Positions 38,577-52,492 of a DNA stretch of 64,000 nt are shown one piece after another. A model generated the notes under the pieces. That model had not been told where the DNA came from, made no database searches, and saw only the letters and a list, made by a program, of their open reading frames with translations. Both the position numbers and the translations under genes were made by a program. Location of the stretch: contig JBAIAA010000804.1 in the NCBI GenBank assembly GCA_037893245.1, forward strand, positions 310,001 through 374,000, written 5' to 3'. Each line of letters begins with the position of its first letter. Position 1 is the stretch's first letter. This DNA comes from Crossaster papposus (lineage: Eukaryota > Echinodermata > Asteroidea > Velatida > Solasteridae).

Positions 38577-40811
38577 TTGTTGAAGAATGAAGAGACACTC
38601 ACCAGCTCGACATCTGAGCCAAAATATTGCCAAATTAACAAAAACAGGGCTGCGAATGAGGATAATTTTCTCGACTTATATCTTAGCTGTGAACCTCAAC
38701 TTTGTTCGAGAATGAAGAGACACTCACCAGCTCGACATCTGAGACAAAATATTGCCAGATTTTCCACTAGAAAAAACTCAATCTGTGAGACTCATGCGTC
38801 AGGACACTGGCGGCATAGGCCTATGCGGAAATACACGTGCACATACATACACAGAAGAAAACATGAATTCGAATGACGAAAATTTTCTAGACTTATATCT
38901 TAGCTGCGAACCTCAACGTTGTTCGAGAATGAAGAGACACTCACCAGCTCGACATCTGAGCCAAAATATTGCCAAATTAACAAAAACAGGGCTGCAAATG
39001 AGGATAATTTTCTCGACTTATATCTTAGCTGCGAACCTCAACTTTGTTCGAGAATGAAGAGACACTCACCAGCTCGACATCTGAGACAAAATATTGCCAG
39101 ATTTTCCACTAGAAAGAACTCAAACTGTGAGACTCATGCGTCAGGACACTGGCGGCATAGGCCTATGCGGAAATACACGTGCGAATACATACACAGAAGA
39201 AAACATGGCTTCGAATGAGGATAATTTTCTCGACTTATATCTGAGCTGCGAACCTCAACGTAGTTGGAGGATGAAGATACACTCACCAGCTCCACATCTG
39301 AGCTAACATATCGCCAAAATTCTCACCGGAAAAGACCCAAACTGTGAGACTCATGCGTCAGGACACTGGCGGCATAGGCCTATGCGGAAATACACGTGCA
39401 CATACATAGACAGAAGAAAACATGGCTTCGAATGAGGATAATTTTCTCGACTTATATCTTAGCTGCGAACCTCAACGTTGTTCGAGAATGAAGAGACACT
39501 CACCAGCTCGACATCTGAGCCAAAATATTGCAAAATTAACAAAAACAGGGCTGCGAATGAGGATAATTTTCTCGACTTATATCTTAGCTGCGAACCTCAA
39601 CTTTGTTCGAGAATGAAGAGACACTCACCAGCTCGACATCTGAGACAAAATATTGCCAGATTTTCCACTAGAAAGAACTCAAACTGTGAGACTCATGCGT
39701 CAGGACACTGGCGGCATAGGCCTATGCGGAAATACACGTGCACATACATACACAGAAGAAAACATGGCTTCGAATGAGGATAATTTTCTCGACTTATATC
39801 TGAGCTGCGAACCTCAACGTTGTTGGAGGATGAAGATACACTCACCAGCTCCACATCTGAGCTAACATATCGCCAAAATTCTCCCTGGAAGAGACCCAAA
39901 CTGTGAGACTCATGCGTCAGGACACTGGCGGCATAGGCCTATGCGGAAATACACGTGTACATACATACACAGAAGAAAACATGGCTGTGAATGAGGATAA
40001 TTTTCTCGACTTATATCTTAGCTGCGAACCTCAACTTTGTTCGAGAATGAAGAGACACTCACCAGCTCGACATCTGAGACAAAATATCGCCAAATTTTTC
40101 ACTAGAAAGAACCCAAACTGTTAGACTCATGCGTCAGGACACTGGCGCCATAGGCCTATGCGGAAATACACGTGCACATACATAGACAGAAGAAAACATG
40201 GCTTCGAATGAGGATAATTTTCTCGACTTATAACTTAGCTGCAAACCTCAACTTTGTTCGAGAATGAAGAGACACTCACCAGCTCGACATCTGAGACAAA
40301 ATATTGCCAGATTTTCCACTAGAAAGAACTCAATCTGTGAGACTCATGCGTCAGGACACTGGCGGCATACGCCTATGCGGAAATACACGTGCACATACAT
40401 ACACAGAAGAAAACATGGCTTCGAATGAGGATAATTTTCTCGACTTATATCTTAGCTGCGAACCTCAACGTTGTTCGAGAATGAAGAGACACTCACCAGC
40501 TCGACATCTGAGCCAAAATATTGCCAAATTAACAAAAAAGGGCTGCGAATGAGGATAATTTTCTCGACTTATATCTTAGCTGCGAACCTCAACTTTGTTC
40601 GAGAATGAAGAGACACTCACCAGCTCGACATCTGAGACAAAATATTGCCAGATTTTCGACTAGAAAGAACTCAAACTGTGAGACTCATGCGTCAGGACAC
40701 TGGCGGCATAGGCCTATGCGGAAATACACGTGCACATACATACACAGAAGAAAACATGGCTTCGAATGAGGATAATTTTCTCGACTTATATCTGAGCTGC
40801 GAACCTCAACG
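38577..40811 (+). repeat. EcoRI-family HOR unit 3, 2,235 bp, 12-mer
   Basis: This has the same monomer order as the previous unit, 2,235 bp to the right, and both carry ACTTATAACTTAGC. Only a handful of differences were seen, for example a private GGCTGCAAATGAGG near 38992. The two were probably one unit until a recent duplication. Confidence 0.86.
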
Positions 40812-43700
40812 TTGTTGAAGAATGAAGAGACACTCACCAGCTCGACATCTGAGCCAAAATATTGCCAAATTAACAAAAACAGGGCTGCGAATGAGGATAA
40901 TTTTCTCGACTTATATCTTAGCTGTGAACCTCAACTTTGTTCGAGAATGAAGAGACACTCACCAGCTCGACATCTGAGACAAAATATTGCCAGATTTTCC
41001 ACTAGAAAAAACTCAATCTGTGAGACTCATGCGTCAGGACACTGGCGGCATAGGCCTATGCGGAAATACACGTGCACATACATACACAGAAGAAAACATG
41101 AATTCGAATGACGAAAATTTTCTAGACTTATATCTTAGCTGCGAACCTCAACGTTGTTCGAGAATGAAGAGACACTCACCAGCTCGACATCTGAGCCAAA
41201 ATATTGCCAAATTAACAAAAACAGGGCTGCGAATGAGGATAATTTTCTCGACTTATATCTTAGCTGCAAACCTCAACTTTGTTCGAGAATGAAGAGACAC
41301 TCACCAGCTCGACATCTGAGACAAAATATTGCCAGATTTTCCACTAGAAAGAACTCAAACTGTGAGACTCATGCGTCAGGACACTGGCGGCATAGGCCTA
41401 TGCGGAAATACACGTGCGAATACATACACAGAAGAAAACATGGCTTCGAATGAGGATAATTTTCTCGACTTATATCTGAGCTGTGAACCTCAACGTAGTT
41501 GGAGGATGAAGATACACTCACCAGCTCCACATCTGAGCTAACATATCGCCAAAATTCTCACCGGAAAAGACCCAAACTGTGAGACTCATGCGTCAGGACA
41601 CTGGCGGCATAGGCCTATGCGGAAATACACGTGCACATACATAGACAGAAGAAAACATGGCTTCGAATGAGGATAATTTTCTCGACTTATATCTTAGCTG
41701 CGAACCTCAACGTTGTTCGAGAATGAAGAGACACTCACCAGCTCGACATCTGAGCCAAAATATTGCAAAATTAACAAAAACAGGGCTGCGAATGAGGATA
41801 ATTTTCTCGACTTATATCTTAGCTGCGAACCTCAACTTTGTTCGAGAATGAAGAGACACTCACCAGCTCGACATCTGAGACAAAATATTGCCAGATTTTC
41901 CACTAGAAAGAACTCAAACTGTGAGACTCATGCGTCAGGACACTGGCGGCATAGGCCTATGCGGAAATACACGTGCATATACATACACAGAAGAAAACAT
42001 GGCTTCGAATGAGGATAATTTTCTCGACTTATATCTGAGCTGCGAACCTCAACGTTGTTGGAGGATGAAGATACACTCACCAGCTCCACATCTGAGCTAA
42101 CATATCGCCAAAATTCTCCCTGGAAGAGACCCAAACTGTGAGACTCATGCGTCAGGACACTGGCGGCATAGGCCTATGCGGCAAAGCACGTGTACATACA
42201 AACATACACCTAGAAAACATGGCTGCGAATGAGGATAATTTTCTCGACTTATATCTGAGCCGCGAACCTCAACTTTGTTCGAGGATGAAGAGACACTCAC
42301 CAGCTCGACATCTGAGACAAAATATTGCCAAATTTCCCACTAGAAAGAACCCAAACTGTTAGACTCATGCGTCAGGACACTGGCGGCATAGGCCTATGCG
42401 GAAATACACGTGCACATACATAGACAGAAGAAAACATGGCTTCGAATGAGGATAATGTTCTCGACTTATATTTTAGCTGCGAACTTCAACGTTGTAGGAG
42501 GAGGAAGATACACTCACCAGCTCCACATCTGAGCTAACATATCGCCAAAATTCTCACCGGAAGAGACCCAAACTGTGAGACTCGTGCGTCAGGACACTGG
42601 CGGCATAGGACTATGTGGCAATACACGTGTACATACATACACAGAAGAAAACATGGCTGTGAATGAGGATAATGTTCTCGACTTATATCTTAGCTGCGAA
42701 CCTCAACTTTGTTCGAGAATGAAGAGACACTCACTAGCTCGACATCTGAGACAAAATATCGCCAAATTTTCCACTAGAAAGAACCCAAACTGTTAGACTC
42801 ATGCGTCAGGACACTGGCGCCATAGGCCTCTGCGGAAATACACGTGCACATACATAGACAGAAGAAAACATGGCTTCGAATGAGGATAATTTTCTCGACT
42901 TATATCTTAGCTGCAAACCTCAACTTTGTTCGAAAATGAAGAGACACTCACCAGCTCGACATCTGAGACAAAATATTGCCAGATTTTCCACTAGAAGGAA
43001 CTCAATCTGTGAGACTCATGCGTCAGGACACTGGCGGCATAGGCCTATGCGGAAATACACGTGCACATACATAGACAGAAGAAAACATGGCTGCGAATGA
43101 GGATAATTTTCTCGACTTATATTTTAGCTGCGAACCTCAACGTTGTAGGAGGAGGAAGATACACTCACCAGCTCCACATCTGAGCTAACATATCGCCAAA
43201 ATTCTTACCGGAAGAGACCCAAACTGTGAGACTCGTGCGTCAGGACACTGGCGACATAGGACTATGTGGCAATACACGTGTACATACATACACAGAAGAA
43301 AACATGGCTGTGAATGAGGATAATTTTCTCGACTTATATCTTAGCTGCGAACCTCAACTTTGTTCGAGAATGAAGAGACACTCACCAGCTCGACATCTGA
43401 GCCAAAATATTGCCAAATTAACAAAAAAGGGCTGCGAATGAGGATAATTTTCTCGACTTATATCTTAGCTGCGAACCTCAACTTTGTTCGAGAATGAAGA
43501 GACACTCACCAGCTCGACATCTGAGACAAAATATTGCCAGATTTTCGACTAGAAAGAACTCAAACTGTGAGACTCATGCGTCAGGACACTGGCGGCATAG
43601 GCCTATGCGGAAATACACGTGCACATACATACACAGAAGAAAACATGGCTTCGAATGAGGATAATTTTCTCGACTTATATCTGAGCTGCGAACCTCAACG
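40812..43700 (+). repeat. EcoRI-family HOR unit 4, 2,889 bp, 15-mer
   Basis: This is the longest form: As, A, As, A, B, As, A, B (220), A, B', A(V), A, B', As', A. The sum 3 x 125 + 124 + 10 x 217 + 220 equals 2,889 bp. Markers shared with unit 6 are GCTGCAAACCTCAACTTTG in an EcoRI-flanking position, CACGTGCATATACATAC and GTTCGAAAATGAAG. Confidence 0.86.
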
Positions 43701-44601
43701 TTGTTGAAGAATGAAGAGACACTCACCAGCTCGACATCTGAGCCAAAATATTGCCAAATTAACAAAAACAGGGCTGCGAATGAGGATAATTTTCTCGACT
43801 TATATCTTAGCTGTGAACCTCAACTTTGTTCGAGAATGAAGAGACACTCACCAGCTCGACATCTGAGACAAAATATTGCCAGATTTTCCACTAGAAAAAA
43901 CTCAATCTGTGAGACTCATGCGTCAGGACACTGGCGGCATAGGCCTATGCGGAAATACACGTGCACATACATACACAGAAGAAAACATGAATTCGAATGA
44001 CGAAAATTTTCTAGACTTATATCTTAGCTGCGAACCTCAACGTTGTTCGAGAATGAAGAGACACTCACCAGCTCGACATCTGAGCCAAAATATTGCCAAA
44101 TTAACAAAAACAGGGCTGCGAATGAGGATAATTTTCTCGACTTATATCTTAGCTGCGAACCTCAACTTTGTTCGAGAATGAAGAGACACTCACCAGCTCG
44201 ACATCTGAGACAAAATATTGCCAGATTTTCCACTAGAAAGAACTCAAACTGTGAGACTCATGCGTCAGGACACTGGCGGCATAGGCCTATGCGGAAATAC
44301 ACGTGCGAATACATACACAGAAGAAAACATGGCTTCGAATGAGGATAATTTTCTCGACTTATATCTGAGCTGCGAACCTCAACGTAGTTGGAGGATGAAG
44401 ATACACTCACCATCTCCACATCTGAGCTAACATATCGCCAAAATTCTCACCGGAAAAGACCCAAACTGTGAGACTCATGCGTCAGGACACTGGCGGCATA
44501 GGCCTATGCGGAAATACACGTGCACATACATACACAGAAGAAAACATGGCTTCGAATGAGGATAATTTTCTCGACTTATATCTGAGCTGCGAACCTCAAC
44601 G
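43701..44601 (+). repeat. EcoRI-family HOR unit 5, 901 bp, 5-mer
   Basis: Only As, A, As, A, B remain (2 x 125 + 3 x 217). The unit then jumps back to the family start near 44.5 kb. The marker CACCATCTCCACATC is shared with the units at 50.0 and 52.5 kb, not with its immediate neighbours. That suggests it derives from that lineage through unequal exchange. Confidence 0.85.
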
Positions 44602-47490
44602 TTGTTGAAGAATGAAGAGACACTCACCAGCTCGACATCTGAGCCAAAATATTGCCAAATTAACAAAAACAGGGCTGCGAATGAGGATAATTTTCTCGAC
44701 TTATATCTTAGCTGTGAACCTCAACTTTGTTCGAGAATGAAGAGACACTCACCAGCTCGACATCTGAGACAAAATATTGCCAGATTTTCCACTAGAAAAA
44801 ACTCAATCTGTGAGACTCATGCGTCAGGACACTGGCGGCATAGGCCTATGCGGAAATACACGTGCACATACATACACAGAAGAAAACATGAATTCGAATG
44901 ACGACAATTTTCTAGACTTATATCTTAGCTGCGAACCTCAACGTTGTTCGAGAATGAAGAGACACTCACCAGCTCGACATCTGAGCCAAAATATTGCCAA
45001 ATTAACAAAAACAGGGCTGCGAATGAGGATAATTTTCTCGACTTATATCTTAGCTGCAAACCTCAACTTTGTTCGAGAATGAAGAGACACTCACCAGCTC
45101 GACATCTGAGACAAAATATTGCCAGATTTTCCACTAGAAAGAACTCAAACTGTGAGACTCATGCGTCAGGACACTGGCGGCATAGGCCTATGCGGAAATA
45201 CACGTGCGAATACATACACAGAAGAAAACATGGCTTCGAATGAGGATAATTTTCTCGACTTATATCTGAGCTGTGAACCTCAACGTAGTTGGAGGATGAA
45301 GATACACTCACCAGCTCCACATCTGAGCTAACATATCGCCAAAATTCTCACCGGAAAAGACCCAAACTGTGAGACTCATGCGTCAGGACACTGGCGGCAT
45401 AGGCCTATGCGGAAATACACGTGCACATACATAGACAGAAGAAAACATGGCTTCGAATGAGGATAATTTTCTCGACTTATATCTTAGCTGCGAACCTCAA
45501 CGTTGTTCGAGAATGAAGAGACACTCACCAGCTCGACATCTGAGCCAAAATATTGCAAAATTAACAAAAACAGGGCTGCGAATGAGGATAATTTTCTCGA
45601 CTTATATCTTAGCTGCGAACCTCAACTTTGTTCGAGAATGAAGAGACACTCACCAGCTCGACATCTGAGACAAAATATTGCCAGATTTTCCACTAGAAAG
45701 AACTCAAACTGTGAGACTCATGCGTCAGGACACTGGCGGCATAGGCCTATGCGGAAATACACGTGCATATACATACACAGAAGAAAACATGGCTTCGAAT
45801 GAGGATAATTTTCTCGACTTATATCTGAGCTGCGAACCTCAACGTTGTTGGAGGATGAAGATACACTCACCAGCTCCACATCTGAGCTAACATATCGCCA
45901 AAATTCTCCCTGGAAGAGACCCAAACTGTGAGACTCATGCGTCAGGACACTGGCGGCATAGGCCTATGCGGCAAAGCACGTGTACATACAAACATACACC
46001 TAGAAAACATGGCTGCGAATGAGGATAATTTTCTCGACTTATATCTGAGCCGCGAACCTCAACTTTGTTCGAGGATGAAGAGACACTCACCAGCTCGACA
46101 TCTGAGACAAAATATTGCCAAATTTCCCACTAGAAAGAACCCAAACTGTTAGACTCATGCGTCAGGACACTGGCGGCATAGGCCTATGCGGAAATACACG
46201 TGCACATACATAGACAGAAGAAAACATGGCTTCGAATGAGGATAATGTTCTCGACTTATATTTTAGCTGCGAACTTCAACGTTGTAGGAGGAGGAAGATA
46301 CACTCACCAGCTCCACATCTGAGCTAACATATCGCCAAAATTCTCACCGGAAGAGACCCAAACTGTGAGACTCGTGCGTCAGGACACTGGCGGCATAGGA
46401 CTATGTGGCAATACACGTGTACATACATACACAGAAGAAAACATGGCTGTGAATGAGGATAATGTTCTCGACTTATATCTTAGCTGCGAACCTCAACTTT
46501 GTTCGAGAATGAAGAGACACTCACTAGCTCGACATCTGAGACAAAATATCGCCAAATTTTCCACTAGAAAGAACCCAAACTGTTAGACTCATGCGTCAGG
46601 ACACTGGCGCCATAGGCCTCTGCGGAAATACACGTGCACATACATAGACAGAAGAAAACATGGCTTCGAATGAGGATAATTTTCTCGACTTATATCTTAG
46701 CTGCAAACCTCAACTTTGTTCGAAAATGAAGAGACACTCACCAGCTCGACATCTGAGACAAAATATTGCCAGATTTTCCACTAGAAGGAACTCAATCTGT
46801 GAGACTCATGCGTCAGGACACTGGCGGCATAGGCCTATGCGGAAATACACGTGCACATACATAGACAGAAGAAAACATGGCTGCGAATGAGGATAATTTT
46901 CTCGACTTATATTTTAGCTGCGAACCTCAACGTTGTAGGAGGAGGAAGATACACTCACCAGCTCCACATCTGAGCTAACATATCGCCAAAATTCTTACCG
47001 GAAGAGACCCAAACTGTGAGACTCGTGCGTCAGGACACTGGCGACATAGGACTATGTGGCAATACACGTGTACATACATACACAGAAGAAAACATGGCTG
47101 TGAATGAGGATAATTTTCTCGACTTATATCTTAGCTGCGAACCTCAACTTTGTTCGAGAATGAAGAGACACTCACCAGCTCGACATCTGAGCCAAAATAT
47201 TGCCAAATTAACAAAAAAGGGCTGCGAATGAGGATAATTTTCTCGACTTATATCTTAGCTGCGAACCTCAACTTTGTTCGAGAATGAAGAGACACTCACC
47301 AGCTCGACATCTGAGACAAAATATTGCCAGATTTTCGACTAGAAAGAACTCAAACTGTGAGACTCATGCGTCAGGACACTGGCGGCATAGGCCTATGCGG
47401 AAATACACGTGCACATACATACACAGAAGAAAACATGGCTTCGAATGAGGATAATTTTCTCGACTTATATCTGAGCTGCGAACCTCAACG
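44602..47490 (+). repeat. EcoRI-family HOR unit 6, 2,889 bp, 15-mer
   Basis: The monomer order and length match unit 4. One difference is GAATGACGACAATTTTC after the EcoRI site, where sister units have GACGAAAATTTTC. It shares GCTGTGAACCTCAACGTAG and CACGTGCATATACATAC with unit 4. Units 4 and 6 are 3,790 bp apart, that is 2,889 + 901. Confidence 0.86.
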
Positions 47491-50037
47491 TTGTTGAAGA
47501 ATGAAGAGACACTCACCAGCTCGACATCTGAGCCAAAATATTGCCAAATTAACAAAAACAGGGCTGCGAATGAGGATAATTTTCTCGACTTATATCTTAG
47601 CTGTGAACCTCAACTTTGTTCGAGAATGAAGAGACACTCACCAGCTCGACATCTGAGACAAAATATTGCCAGATTTTCCACTAGAAAGAACTCAAACTGT
47701 GAGACTCATGCGTCAGGACACTGGCGGCATAGGCCTATGCGGAAATACACGTGCGAATACATACACAGAAGAAAACATGGCTTCGAATGAGGATAATTTT
47801 CTCGACTTATATCTGAGCTGTGAACCTCAACGTGGTTGGAGGATGAAGATACACTCACCAGCTCCACATCTGAGCTAACATATCGCCAAAATTCTCACCG
47901 GAAAAGACCCAAACTGTGAGACTCATGCGTCAGGACACTGGCGGCATAGGCCTATGCGGAAATACACGTGCACATACATAGACAGAAGAAAACATGGCTT
48001 CGAATGAGGATAATTTTCTCGACTTATATCTTAGCTGCGAACCTCAACGTTGTTCGAGAATGAAGAGACACTCACCAGCTCGACATCTGAGCCAAAATAT
48101 TGCAAAATTAACAAAAACAGGGCTGCGAATGAGGATAATTTTCTCGACTTATATCTTAGCTGCGAACCTCAACTTTGTTCGAGAATGAAGAGACACTCAC
48201 CAGCTCGACATCTGAGACAAAATATTGCCAGATTTTCCACTAGAAAGAACTCAAACTGTGAGACTCATGCGTCAGGACACTGGCGGCATAGGCCTATGCG
48301 GAAATACACGTGCATATACATACACAGAAGAAAACATGGCTTCGAATGAGGATAATTTTCTCGACTTATATCTGAGCTGCGAACCTCAACGTTGTTGGAG
48401 GATGAAGATACACTCACCAGCTCCACATCTGAGCTAACATATCGCCAAAATTCTCCCTGGAAGAGACCCAAACTGTGAGACTCATGCGTCAGGACACTGG
48501 CGGCATAGGCCTATGCGGCAAAGCACGTGTACATACAAACATACACCTAGAAAACATGGCTGCGAATGAGGATAATTTTCTCGACTTATATCTGAGCCGC
48601 GAACCTCAACTTTGTTCGAGGATGAAGAGACACTCACCAGCTCGACATCTGAGACAAAATATTGCCAAATTTCCCACTAGAAAGAACCCAAACTGTTAGA
48701 CTCATGCGTCAGGACACTGGCGGCATAGGCCTATGCGGAAATACACGTGCACATACATAGACAGAAGAAAACATGGCTTCGAATGAGGATAATGTTCTCG
48801 ACTTATATTTTAGCTGCGAACTTCAACGTTGTAGGAGGAGGAAGATACACTCACCAGCTCCACATCTGAGCTAACATATCGCCAAAATTCTCACCGGAAG
48901 AGACCCAAACTGTGAGACTCGTGCGTCAGGACACTGGCGGCATAGGACTATGTGGCAATACACGTGTACATACATACACAGAAGAAAACATGGCTGTGAA
49001 TGAGGATAATGTTCTCGACTTATATCTTAGCTGCGAACCTCAACTTTGTTCGAGAATGAAGAGACACTCACTAGCTCGACATCTGAGACAAAATATCGCC
49101 AAATTTTCCACTAGAAAGAACCCAAACTGTTAGACTCATGCGTCAGGACACTGGCGCCATAGGCCTCTGCGGAAATACACGTGCACATACATAGACAGAA
49201 GAAAACATGGCTTCGAATGAGGATAATTTTCTCGACTTATATCTTAGCTGCAAACCTCAACTTTGTTCGAAAATGAAGAGACACTCACCAGCTCGACATC
49301 TGAGACAAAATATTGCCAGATTTTCCACTAGAAGGAACTCAATCTGTGAGACTCATGCGTCAGGACACTGGCGGCATAGGCCTATGCGGAAATACACGTG
49401 CACATACATAGACAGAAGAAAACATGGCTGCGAATGAGGATAATTTTCTCGACTTATATTTTAGCTGCGAACCTCAACGTTGTAGGAGGAGGAAGATACA
49501 CTCACCAGCTCCACATCTGAGCTAACATATCGCCAAAATTCTTACCGGAAGAGACCCAAACTGTGAGACTCGTGCGTCAGGACACTGGCGACATAGGACT
49601 ATGTGGCAATACACGTGTACATACATACACAGAAGAAAACATGGCTGTGAATGAGGATAATTTTCTCGACTTATATCTTAGCTGCGAACCTCAACTTTGT
49701 TCGAGAATGAAGAGACACTCACCAGCTCGACATCTGAGCCAAAATATTGCCAAATTAACAAAAAAGGGCTGCGAATGAGGATAATTTTCTCGACTTATAT
49801 CTTAGCTGCGAACCTCAACTTTGTTCGAGAATGAAGAGACACTCACCAGCTCGACATCTGAGACAAAATATTGCCAGATTTTCGACTAGAAAGAACTCAA
49901 ACTGTGAGACTCATGCGTCAGGACACTGGCGGCATAGGCCTATGCGGAAATACACGTGCACATACATACACAGAAGAAAACATGGCTTCGAATGAGGATA
50001 ATTTTCTCGACTTATATCTGAGCTGCGAACCTCAACG
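47491..50037 (+). repeat. EcoRI-family HOR unit 7, 2,547 bp, EcoRI site lost
   Basis: The unit equals the 2,889-bp form minus exactly 342 bp, one A+As pair. The missing pair includes the EcoRI-headed monomer, so this is the only unit of its family without GAATTC. A private CAACGTGGTTGGAGG lies near 47829. Confidence 0.86.
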
Positions 50038-52492
50038 TTGTTGAAGAATGAAGAGACACTCACCAGCTCGACATCTGAGCCAAAATATTGCCAAATTAAC
50101 AAAAACAGGGCTGCGAATGAGGATAATTTTCTCGACTTATATCTTAGCTGTGAACCTCAACTTTGTTCGAGAATGAAGAGACACTCACCAGCTCGACATC
50201 TGAGACAAAATATTGCCAGATTTTCCACTAGAAAAAACTCAATCTGTGAGACTCATGCGTCAGGACACTGGCGGCATAGGCCTATGCGGAAATACACGTG
50301 CACATACATACACAGAAGAAAACATGAATTCGAATGACGAAAATTTTCTAGACTTATATCTTAGCTGCGAACCTCAACGTTGTTCGAGAATGAAGAGACA
50401 CTCACCAGCTCGACATCTGAGCCAAAATATTGCCAAATTAACAAAAACAGGGCTGCGAATGAGGATAAGTTTCTCGACTTATATCTTAGCTGCGAACCTC
50501 AACTTTGTTCGAGAATGAAGAGACACTCACCAGCTCGACATCTGAGACAAAATATTGCCAGATTTTCCACTAGAAAGAACTCAAACTGTGAGACTCATGC
50601 GTCAGGACACTGGCGGCATAGGCCTATGCGGAAATACACGTGCGAATACATACACAGAAGAAAACATGGCTTCGAATGAGGATAATTTTCTCGACTTATA
50701 TCTGAGCTGCGAACCTCAACGTAGTTGGAGGATGAAGATACACTCACCATCTCCACATCTGAGCTAACATATCGCCAAAATTCTCACCGGAAAAGACCCA
50801 AACTGTGAGACTCATGCGTCAGGACACTGGCGGCATAGGCCTATGCGGAAATACACGTGCACATACATAGACAGAAGAAAACATGGCTTCGAATGAGGAT
50901 AATTTTCTCGACTTATATCTTAGCTGCGAACCTCAACGTTGTTCGAGAATGAAGAGACACTCACCAGCTCGACATCTGAGCCAAAATATTGCAAAATTAA
51001 CAAAAACAGGGCTGCGAATGAGGATAATTTTCTCGACTTATATCTTAGCTGCGAACCTCAACTTTGTTCGAGAATGAAGAGACACTCACCAGCTCGACAT
51101 CTGAGACAAAATATTGCCAGATTTTCCACTAGAAAGAACTCAAACTGTGAGACTCATGCGTCAGGACACTGGCGGCATAGGCCTATGCGGAAATACACGT
51201 GCACATACATACACAGAAGAAAACATGGCTTCGAATGAGGATAATTTTCTCGACTTATATCTGAGCTGCGAACCTCAACGTTGTTGGAGGATGAAGATAC
51301 ACTCACCAGCTCCACATCTGAGCTAACATATCGCCAAAATTCTCCCTGGAAGAGACCCAAACTGTGAGACTCATGCGTCAGGACACTGGCGGCATAGGCC
51401 TATGCGGCAAAGCACGTGTACATACAAACATACACCTAGAAAACATGGCTGCGAATGAGGATAATTTTCTCGACTTATATCTGAGCCGCGAACCTCAACT
51501 TTGTTCGAGGATGAAGAAACACTCACCAGCTCGACATCTGAGACAAAATATTGCCAAATTTTCCACTAGAAAGAACCCAAACTGTTAGACTCATGCGTCA
51601 GGACACTGGCGCCATAGGCCTCTGCGGAAATACACGTGCACATACATAGACAGAAGAAAACATGGCTTCGAATGAGGATAATTTTCTCGACTTATATCTT
51701 AGCTGCAAACCTCAACTTTGTTCGAAAATGAAGAGACACTCACCAGCTCGACATCTGAGACAAAATATTGCCAGATTTTCCACTAGAAGGAACTCAATCT
51801 GTGAGACTCATGCGTCAGGACACTGGCGGCATAGGCCTATGCGGAAATACACGTGCACATACATAGACAGAAGAAAACATGGCTGCGAATGAGGATAATT
51901 TTCTCGACTTATATTTTAGCTGCGAACCTCAACGTTGTAGGAGGAGGAAGATACACTCACCAGCTCCACATCTGAGCTAACATATCGCCAAAATTCTTAC
52001 CGGAAGAGACCCAAACTGTGAGACTCGTGCGTCAGGACACTGGCGACATAGGACTATGTGGCAATACACGTGTACATACATACACAGAAGAAAACATGGC
52101 TGTGAATGAGGATAATTTTCTCGACTTATATCTTAGCTGCGAACCTCAACTTTGTTCGAGAATGAAGAGACACTCACCAGCTCGACATCTGAGCCAAAAT
52201 ATTGCCAAATTAACAAAAAAGGGCTGCGAATGAGGATAATTTTCTCGACTTATATCTTAGCTGCGAACCTCAACTTTGTTCGAGAATGAAGAGACACTCA
52301 CCAGCTCGACATCTGAGACAAAATATTGCCAGATTTTCGACTAGAAAGAACTCAAACTGTGAGACTCATGCGTCAGGACACTGGCGGCATAGGCCTATGC
52401 GGAAATACACGTGCACATACATACACAGAAGAAAACATGGCTTCGAATGAGGATAATTTTCTCGACTTATATCTGAGCTGCGAACCTCAACG
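50038..52492 (+). repeat. EcoRI-family HOR unit 8, 2,455 bp, 13-mer
   Basis: The unit equals the 2,889-bp form minus exactly 434 bp (two 217-bp monomers, B' and A(V)). The junction near 51.55 kb joins the A monomer with AAATTTTCCACTAG directly to the GGCGCCATAGGCCTCTGC tail. Private changes are GATAAGTTTCTCG near 50464 and GATGAAGAAACACTC near 51510. Confidence 0.85.
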